From Enterovirga sp. (GTDB taxonomy: Bacteria; Pseudomonadota; Alphaproteobacteria; Rhizobiales; Beijerinckiaceae), in the NCBI GenBank assembly GCA_028290385.1, contig JAQGJZ010000056.1, positions 1-10,961 of the forward strand: a DNA stretch of 10,961 nt. Direction: 5' to 3'. The notes under the pieces were generated by a model that saw nothing but the letters and a program-made list of their open reading frames with translations, ran no database searches and was not told the DNA's origin. A program made the position numbers and the translations under genes. This document shows positions 6,965-10,961 of the stretch, in pieces. How positions within the stretch are numbered: position 1 is the first letter of the stretch; each line of letters begins with the position of its first letter.

Positions 6965-7348
6965 ATGGCCTTGCCGCGCATGAAGGTCATCACCCTGACA
7001 GACGCCGCCGCAGAGCGCGTCCGTCAGATCATGTCCATGTCGGAGAAGCCGATCGCCGGGCTGCGGGTCGGCGTGAAAAACGGCGGCTGCGCCGGCATGT
7101 CCTACACCATGGACTACGCGGATGAGGTCCGGCCGAGTGACGAGGTGGTCGAGGACAAGGGCGTGAAGGTGCTCATCGACCCCAAAGCCATCCTCTTCCT
7201 GCTCGGAACGGAGATGGACTTTCAGACGACGAAGATGTCCTCGACCTTTGTCTTCAACAACCCGAACCAGACTTCCGCCTGCGGGTGCGGCGAGTCGGTC
7301 GCGATCACTCCGGCCGAGCCGCCGCCTGGAGCGGCGGCTGCGGCCTGA
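6965..7348 (+). CDS. sufA: SufA-type (HesB/IscA family) iron-sulfur cluster carrier
   Basis: 127 aa. A-type carriers take an Fe-S cluster from the scaffold and hand it to apoproteins in the cytoplasm. The three cluster-binding cysteines are all present: C42 in NGGCAGMSYTMDYA, and C106 and C108 in SACGCGES. Core family segments VITLTDAAAERVRQIM (8-23) and LLGTEMDFQTTKMSSTFVFNNPNQTSACGCG are clear; this wording fits alphaproteobacterial SufA better than ErpA. The ATG at 6965 has GAGGA (6951-6955) nine bases upstream, which favours it over an in-frame ATG five codons later. The Pro/Ala tail (PAEPPPGAAAAA) goes past the usual end and is encoded by a perfect hairpin. No other suf gene is in the window, so it stands alone here. 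Confidence 0.9.
   Translation: MALPRMKVITLTDAAAERVRQIMSMSEKPIAGLRVGVKNGGCAGMSYTMDYADEVRPSDEVVEDKGVKVLIDPKAILFLLGTEMDFQTTKMSSTFVFNNPNQTSACGCGESVAITPAEPPPGAAAAA
7317..7339. terminator. 9-bp hairpin in the 3' end of sufA, possible bidirectional terminator
   Basis: AGCCGCCGC (7317-7325) pairs perfectly with GCGGCGGCT (7331-7339) around the loop CTGGA. It lies inside the last codons of sufA and 13 bp beyond the stop of the convergent gene. There is no T-run on either side. With only 3 bp between the two convergent stop codons, transcription must end inside coding sequence; this hairpin is the best candidate. Confidence 0.4.
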
Positions 7349-7351
7349 CCG

Positions 7352-7885
7352 TCACGCGTCCTTGTCACGCAGGCGCTTGAGCGCCGCGAAGGCGGAGCCG
7401 CCCTCGTCTGCCGCACCCGCAGGTGCGGCATCGAACTCCACGCCCGGCTTGCGCGGATAGGGGTCGAGCCCGAGCGACAGGAACTCAACCGTGATCGCGC
7501 CGAGATCGATTCGATCGCCCACGAGCTGGTCGGGCGCGTCGAGATCGGCCTCGACCTCCTCCGCGGGGTCGACATTGTCCTCGCCGGGCATCGGCGCCCG
7601 GAACGTGACCTCGACCTCTTCCTCGAGCGCCGTCTCGAACGGCTCGAGCGTCACCACGCAGGTCTGGACGACGGCGGCCTTGAGCGTGCCCGTCACATGC
7701 ACCCGCGCCGGACTGCCCTTCACATGAAGCCGGGCCGAGAGGCTGTGAATCGCGGCGAGGTCGAAATGCTTGGCCAGCGCCGCGAGCTCGTCCGCCGTCG
7801 CCTCCACCCTGACCTCCGTGCCCCGGGACGGCAGATTGGCAACCGAGAACGGCCGCGAGAGAAGTCCAATGCTGTCCGGTGTCAT
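7352..7885 (-). CDS. YceD/DUF177 family protein
   Basis: 177 aa, a normal length for the family. YceD/DUF177 proteins are small and cytoplasmic; they are usually found near rpmF and plsX in other bacteria and have been linked in the literature to 23S rRNA metabolism and ribosome assembly. Visible family features: FSVANLP near the start, VQTCVVTLEPFET (74-86), where many relatives have a CxxC but this one has the single C76 common in Alphaproteobacteria, the acidic stretch 87-120, and LGAITVEFLSLGLDPYPRKPG (128-148). The start ATG overlaps the stop of the upstream chaperone gene (ATGA), giving a two-gene operon. plsX does not follow; the gene converges instead on sufA with a 3-bp gap. Function here is inferred from family only. 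Confidence 0.85.
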   Translation of the reverse strand: MTPDSIGLLSRPFSVANLPSRGTEVRVEATADELAALAKHFDLAAIHSLSARLHVKGSPARVHVTGTLKAAVVQTCVVTLEPFETALEEEVEVTFRAPMPGEDNVDPAEEVEADLDAPDQLVGDRIDLGAITVEFLSLGLDPYPRKPGVEFDAAPAGAADEGGSAFAALKRLRDKDA

Positions 7886-8433
7886 GCGCGTGTTCCCGAG
7901 GTCGCCTGAGACGTCGGCTGGTTGATTTCAACAAAGGCGGGGCCGGCAAACAGGTCCTCGAGCGTGGCACCCGAAAACTTCGCTTCGCTGGCGAGAATCA
8001 GGCCGGCAAAGGCCTCGAACCGGACCGGCTCCAGCGCGAGCCGCTCGCCGATCTCGGCCGCGAGGCCCGACCGATCGCCTGCCGCGATCAGCGGGTCGTA
8101 CTTGGCCGTGCGATCGAAAAACGCGCCGGCCAGCTTCTTCATCCGCTTCGGCACACCGAAATCGCCGATTCCCATCTCACGGAGCGCGATCTCCAGGTGG
8201 GCGAACAGCGCATCCACCAATTCCTGCGCGACATCGTCGGCCGGGTGGGGAAGCTGGCGAAGCCGGCGCAGAACCACCAGCGCATGCAGCACCAGCGCTT
8301 CGAACCGGCCTTCCATGGTGTCGGGTATGCCGCCGTCGCCATACAGAGACGGGCGCCGCGAGGCCTCGACGATGGTTGAATGCAGGCCGAGGACGAGGTC
8401 CTCGCCCGACGTTTTTCGCTTGAAACGGAACAT
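7882..8433 (-). CDS. Ubiquinol-cytochrome c chaperone (CBP3 family)
   Basis: 183 aa. CBP3 homologues help assemble cytochrome b into the bc1 complex in mitochondria; bacterial members are presumed to act similarly at the membrane. The signature is strong: GIPDTMEGRFEALVLHALVV (35-54), HLEIALREMGIGDFGVPKRM (79-98), then KKLAGAFFDRTAKY. No signal peptide or membrane segment is seen, as expected. The start at 8433 (MFRFKRK) is chosen because GGAG lies six bases upstream of it; an in-frame ATG 14 codons earlier (8475) has no ribosome binding site and reaches into the divergent intergenic region. It is cotranscribed with the YceD-like gene through a 4-bp overlap. This order and the divergent bamE are common in Alphaproteobacteria. 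Confidence 0.88.
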   Translation of the reverse strand: MFRFKRKTSGEDLVLGLHSTIVEASRRPSLYGDGGIPDTMEGRFEALVLHALVVLRRLRQLPHPADDVAQELVDALFAHLEIALREMGIGDFGVPKRMKKLAGAFFDRTAKYDPLIAAGDRSGLAAEIGERLALEPVRFEAFAGLILASEAKFSGATLEDLFAGPAFVEINQPTSQATSGTRA

Positions 8434-8462
8434 GCTCTCCACCGAGCCTGAAGCCTGCCGCC

Positions 8463-8491
8463 TTGTCAAAGCCATAAGCGACAGCTAGCTG
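8463..8491 (+). promoter_or_regulatory. Weak candidate promoter of bamE in the divergent gap
   Basis: TTGTCA (8463-8468) is a good -35 on the + strand. On the - strand the overlapping 8464-8469 reads TTGACA, so it could serve the divergent chaperone gene. The + strand -10 at 17-bp spacing is TAGCTG (8486-8491), which is poor. A 10-bp perfect palindrome CAGCTAGCTG (8482-8491) covers it. Only the -35 is convincing. Confidence 0.25.
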
Positions 8492-8537
8492 ACGCCCCGC
8501 GGACGAACGCGGCGAATGCCGCCGGAGAGGGGGACAG

Positions 8538-8993
8538 ATGCGGCTTGGAAGAACCAGCTTCCTTGGACGGATTGCCGGAGCGGCTATCCTGGCCACGACG
8601 CTGTCAGGCTGCATGGTCGGCGAGGACATCCACCACGGCTACGTCGTGGACGAGCGCGCCCTCGCCCAGGTGAAGCCGGGCATGTCGGCCGAGCAGGTGC
8701 TGCAGATCCTCGGCACCCCGTCCACGGTTTCGACGGTCGGCAACAAGAGCTGGTACTACATCAGCCAGGTGAAGAGCCGCACGCTGCACTTCATGGGCGA
8801 CACGGTGACCGACCAGCGCGTCACGGCCGTGTACTTCAACAACGGCCTGCGCGTGGAGCGGATCGCGCTGTACGGCCTGCAGGACGGCAAGGTGTTCGAC
8901 TTCATCTCGCGCCGGACCGAGGCGGGCGGCCAGGACGCGAACTTCGTCAGCCAGCTCTTCCGCGGCCTGGGCTCGTTCATCCCGAACTCGTAG
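8538..8993 (+). CDS. bamE: BamE/SmpA/OmlA outer-membrane lipoprotein
   Basis: 151 aa. BamE is the small lipoprotein of the BAM complex that inserts beta-barrel proteins into the outer membrane. A lipoprotein signal peptide is clear: basic MRLGRTSFLGR, a hydrophobic stretch, and the lipobox LSGC with lipidated C25; the next residue is not Asp, so sorting to the outer membrane is expected. The BamE core is visible in LAQVKPGMSAEQVLQILGTP (42-61), followed by KSWYYISQV and VTAVYFNNGLRVERIALYGL. The ATG at 8538 has a strong GAGAGGGGG just upstream. The C-terminal part after about residue 110 (DGKVFDFISRRTEAGGQD) is the extension typical of alphaproteobacterial members. Divergent from the chaperone-YceD operon; a hairpin follows the stop. 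Confidence 0.92.
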   Translation: MRLGRTSFLGRIAGAAILATTLSGCMVGEDIHHGYVVDERALAQVKPGMSAEQVLQILGTPSTVSTVGNKSWYYISQVKSRTLHFMGDTVTDQRVTAVYFNNGLRVERIALYGLQDGKVFDFISRRTEAGGQDANFVSQLFRGLGSFIPNS

Positions 8994-9010
8994 CCGTCAC
9001 GGCCAACGAT

Positions 9011-9030
9011 GCCGGCCGGCAACGGCCGGC
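9011..9030 (+). terminator. Hairpin with GCAA tetraloop after bamE
   Basis: GCCGGCCG (9011-9018) pairs perfectly with CGGCCGGC (9023-9030) around GCAA. It starts 18 bp after the bamE stop codon. Only a short AAATTC follows rather than a T-run, so it is a weak intrinsic terminator or an mRNA 3' stabiliser. The GNRA loop is the same type as in the two hairpins at the left end of the window. Confidence 0.5.
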
Positions 9031-9080
9031 AAATTCGTGCGGGAGCGTGGAACGGCAGAGGCTGACCTCAGTTCCGTAGT

Positions 9081-9098
9081 CGGTCGATCGCTCGACCG
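9081..9098. promoter_or_regulatory. Perfect palindrome upstream of the PDZ protein gene
   Basis: CGGTCGA (9081-9087) and TCGACCG (9092-9098) are perfect inverted arms around TCGC. The palindrome ends 21 bp before the ATG at 9120 and 12 bp before its AGGAGG. It could be an operator, or an RNA hairpin controlling access to the ribosome binding site. No promoter hexamers are clear around it. Confidence 0.35.
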
Positions 9099-9119
9099 CC
9101 CCCCACGTCGAGGAGGTTC

Positions 9120-10091
9120 ATGCCGGCTGCCGAATGGAAGATCCCGCGCGCCGTCCAGCCGCGTCCGGAGGACTATCCCTTCGACCTCGATGGGGCGCTC
9201 GGTGCCGTCATGGCCCTGAGCTCCAAAGTCCCCAACGACGCGTTCACGGCCGACACGCTCGGCACCGAGCGCGCGGGCAACGCCGTGCTGATCGGTGAGA
9301 GCGGGCTCGTGCTCACGATCGGCTATCTCGTGACCGAGGCGAGCACGATCTGGCTCACCACCAACGACGGCCAGGTCGTCGCCGGGGACGCGCTCGGCTA
9401 TGATCAGGAAAGCGGGTTGGGGCTCATCCAGGCCCTGGGCCGCATCAATGCGAAGCCGCTGCCCTTCGGCTCGTCCGCCACCGTCAAGGTCGGCGACAAG
9501 GTCATCCTCGCGGGCGCCGGTGGCCGCCAGCGCTCCGTCGCGGCCCGCGTCATCGCCAAGCAGGAATTCGCCGGCTACTGGGAATACCTCCTGGAGGAGG
9601 CGATCTTCACCAGCCCGCCGCATCCGCACTGGGGCGGAACCGCGCTGATCGGCGAAACCGGCGAGTTGCTTGGAATCGGCTCCCTGCAGCTGCAGCAGGA
9701 GCGCGGCGGCACCGAGGAAAACCTCAACATGATCGTCCCGATCGATCTGGTGCGGCCGGTCCTGCCAGAGATGCTGCGCACAGGCTCGGCGCGCCCGGTG
9801 AGCCGCCCGTGGCTCGGCGTCTACGCGACCGAGGTCGACGGCCGGATCGTGATCGCGGGTCTCGCCGATGGCGGGCCGGCCGAGACGGGCGGGCTCCAGG
9901 TCGGCGACATCGTGCTCGGCGTCGGCGACACGGACACCGAGTCGCTCGCGGACCTCTACCGGGCCGTCTGGGCGCTGGGTGAGGCGGGCGTGACGGTGCC
10001 GCTGCGCATCCACCGGGTGGGGCGGGTCATGGAGGTCACCCTCACCTCAACCGACCGGACCCGTCTGCTCAAGCGCAAGATCCTGCACTGA
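9120..10091 (+). CDS. HtrA-like protein: degenerate trypsin fold plus C-terminal PDZ
   Basis: 323 aa. The order matches a DegP/HtrA (S1C) protease: a trypsin-like part (about 25-215) and one PDZ domain (about 228-312: RPWLGVYATEV, GPAETGGLQVGDIVLGVGD). By eye alignment all three catalytic residues are gone. At the His site LTIGYLVTEA has Y69 where HtrA reads LTNNHVV. At the Asp site DQESGLGLIQA has Gly where HtrA reads TDLALL. At the Ser site PHPHWGGTALIG has W171 where HtrA reads GNSGGPL. The rest of the fold looks well kept (NLNMIVPIDLVRPVL near 201-215), so this is probably a folded pseudoprotease, not a decaying gene. No signal peptide or membrane helix is seen, which points to the cytoplasm. 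AGGAGG (9111-9116) lies only 3 bp from the ATG, but no better start is in frame. Its partner or role is unknown. Confidence 0.82.
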   Translation: MPAAEWKIPRAVQPRPEDYPFDLDGALGAVMALSSKVPNDAFTADTLGTERAGNAVLIGESGLVLTIGYLVTEASTIWLTTNDGQVVAGDALGYDQESGLGLIQALGRINAKPLPFGSSATVKVGDKVILAGAGGRQRSVAARVIAKQEFAGYWEYLLEEAIFTSPPHPHWGGTALIGETGELLGIGSLQLQQERGGTEENLNMIVPIDLVRPVLPEMLRTGSARPVSRPWLGVYATEVDGRIVIAGLADGGPAETGGLQVGDIVLGVGDTDTESLADLYRAVWALGEAGVTVPLRIHRVGRVMEVTLTSTDRTRLLKRKILH

Positions 10092-10097
10092 GCCGGA

Positions 10098-10123
10098 GGA
10101 ACGCGCGCTACGGCACGCGTTCC
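10098..10123. terminator. Hairpin between convergent gene ends
   Basis: GGAACGCG (10098-10105) pairs perfectly with CGCGTTCC (10116-10123) around a 10-nt loop. It spans the 16-bp gap between the PDZ gene stop and the thiolase stop and reaches into the thiolase 3' end. There is no T-run on either strand, so at best it is a weak bidirectional terminator. Confidence 0.4.
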
Positions 10124-10961
10124 AAGGCCATGGCGACGCCCTGGCCGACACCGACGCACATCGTCGCGAGCCCGAGCCGGCCGCCGCGACGGTTCAGCTC
10201 CTGCACCACATCGGTTGCGATCCGCGCTCCGGACATGCCGAGAGGGTGGCCCAGCGCGATGCCGCCGCCATTCGGGTTGACGTGCTCCGCATCGTCCGGG
10301 ACGCCGAGCTGCCGCAGGCAGGCGAGAACCTGGGACGCGAAGGCCTCGTTCAGTTCGATGAGGTCGAAATCCGAGATCTTGAGGCCGAGCCGCCCCATCA
10401 GCCGCTCGGTCGCGGGCACCGGCCCGATCCCCATGATGCGCGGCGGCACCCCCGCGGAGGCAAGGCCGAGGATGCGCGCGCGGGGCGTCAACCCATGCCG
10501 CTTCACCGCCGCTTCTGAAGCCAGGATGACGGCCGCCGCGCCGTCGTTCACGCCCGAAGCGTTGCCGGCCGTAACGCTTCCCCCGGCCCGGATCGGCTTC
10601 AGCTTGGCGAGCGCCTCGGCCGTGGTGTCGGGACGCAGATGCTCGTCCTGGTCGACCCGGATCACCTCGCCCCGCCGGCCCGGGATCTCCACCGGGACGA
10701 TCTGGGCGGCAAAGATGCCGTCCGCCTGCGCGCGGCCGGCGCGTTGCTGCGAGCGCAAGGCAAACGCGTCCTGGTCGGCCCGGCTGACCTGGAACTCCTC
10801 GGCGACGTTCTCCGCCGTGTCCGGCATCGAATCCACGCCGTATTGCTGCTTCATCAGCGGGTTGATGAAGCGCCAGCCGATGGTCGTGTCGTAGGTCTCG
10901 GACGTGCGCTGGAAGGGCTGCGATGCCTTGCCGGTCACGAACGGCGCCCGGGTCATCGATT
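10108..10961 (-). CDS. pcaF: Thiolase, PcaF-like (3-oxoadipyl-CoA thiolase), partial 5' end
   Basis: About 284 residues are visible; the start lies beyond the right edge (the family has about 400). Thiolases of this group split 3-oxoadipyl-CoA with CoA into succinyl-CoA and acetyl-CoA, the last step of aromatic acid breakdown (PcaF, PaaJ). The segment YDTTIGWRFINPLMKQQYGV followed by DSMPDTAENVAEEF is characteristic of that subgroup. SVTAGNASGVNDGAAAVILAS and LIELNEAFASQVLACLRQLG are general thiolase motifs. The catalytic His is in NPNGGGIALGHPLGMSGAR and the second catalytic Cys in TMCVGVGQG; the acyl-binding Cys near residue 90 is outside the window. Codons at the edge read (E)SM before TRAPFV, as in full-length relatives. 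A general acetyl-CoA acetyltransferase is the alternative, and the missing N-terminus and neighbours prevent a firm pathway call. Confidence 0.85.
   Translation of the reverse strand, partial: SMTRAPFVTGKASQPFQRTSETYDTTIGWRFINPLMKQQYGVDSMPDTAENVAEEFQVSRADQDAFALRSQQRAGRAQADGIFAAQIVPVEIPGRRGEVIRVDQDEHLRPDTTAEALAKLKPIRAGGSVTAGNASGVNDGAAAVILASEAAVKRHGLTPRARILGLASAGVPPRIMGIGPVPATERLMGRLGLKISDFDLIELNEAFASQVLACLRQLGVPDDAEHVNPNGGGIALGHPLGMSGARIATDVVQELNRRGGRLGLATMCVGVGQGVAMALERVP

Noticed and set aside
8434..8475. Earlier start of the CBP3-like chaperone at 8475
   Set aside because: No ribosome binding site, and the extension lacks family similarity, while the ATG at 8433 has GGAG at good spacing.

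Overview
The window reads as chromosomal DNA of a GC-rich alphaproteobacterium, most likely Hyphomicrobiales (Rhizobiales). The evidence is a perfect alphaproteobacterial LexA box (GAAC-N7-GAAC), an imuA-imuB-dnaE2 mutagenesis cassette, a CBP3-like ubiquinol-cytochrome c chaperone followed by a YceD/DUF177 protein and divergent from a BamE/SmpA lipoprotein, and a SufA-type Fe-S carrier. Genus cannot be fixed from the sequence alone.

Layout, left to right. Positions 1-95 carry two strong GNRA-tetraloop hairpins; the second ends in a T-run and is a clear intrinsic terminator for something that starts outside the window. After a gene-free stretch there is an SOS operator (319-333), then imuA (365-1201) and imuB (1041-2573, overlapping imuA by 161 bp). 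Next, where the cassette normally continues directly into dnaE2, sits a FitAB/VapBC-type toxin-antitoxin pair (2628-3301) of visibly lower GC, with its own AT-rich promoter and two palindromes. dnaE2 (3339-6833) follows 37 bp later and is intact, but it carries an in-frame 117-bp compound palindrome in its 3' third. Then come sufA (6965-7348, +), the convergent pair yceD-like/CBP3-like (7352-7885 and 7882-8433, -), the divergent bamE (8538-8993, +), a PDZ protein with a degenerate trypsin fold (9120-10091, +), and the 3' part of a PcaF-like thiolase (10108-10961, -) that runs off the right end.

How the genes work together. LexA cleavage after DNA damage should induce imuA-imuB and, by read-through, the toxin-antitoxin pair and dnaE2. 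ImuA, ImuB and DnaE2 form the error-prone translesion mutasome: DnaE2 is the polymerase, ImuB the inactive Y-family adaptor to the clamp, and ImuA a RecA-like accessory. The embedded toxin-antitoxin pair has its own autoregulated-looking promoter, so dnaE2 may also receive LexA-independent transcription. The right half is housekeeping: Fe-S delivery, cytochrome bc1 assembly, outer-membrane assembly and an aromatic-acid or acyl-CoA thiolase.

The observations most worth following are (1) the toxin-antitoxin cassette inside the SOS mutasome operon, (2) the palindromic repeat that has become 39 codons of dnaE2, (3) a probably leaderless antitoxin whose start codon lies in an operator-like palindrome, and (4) a conserved-looking HtrA fold that has lost all three catalytic residues. 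No wholly unknown defence or mobile system is visible.
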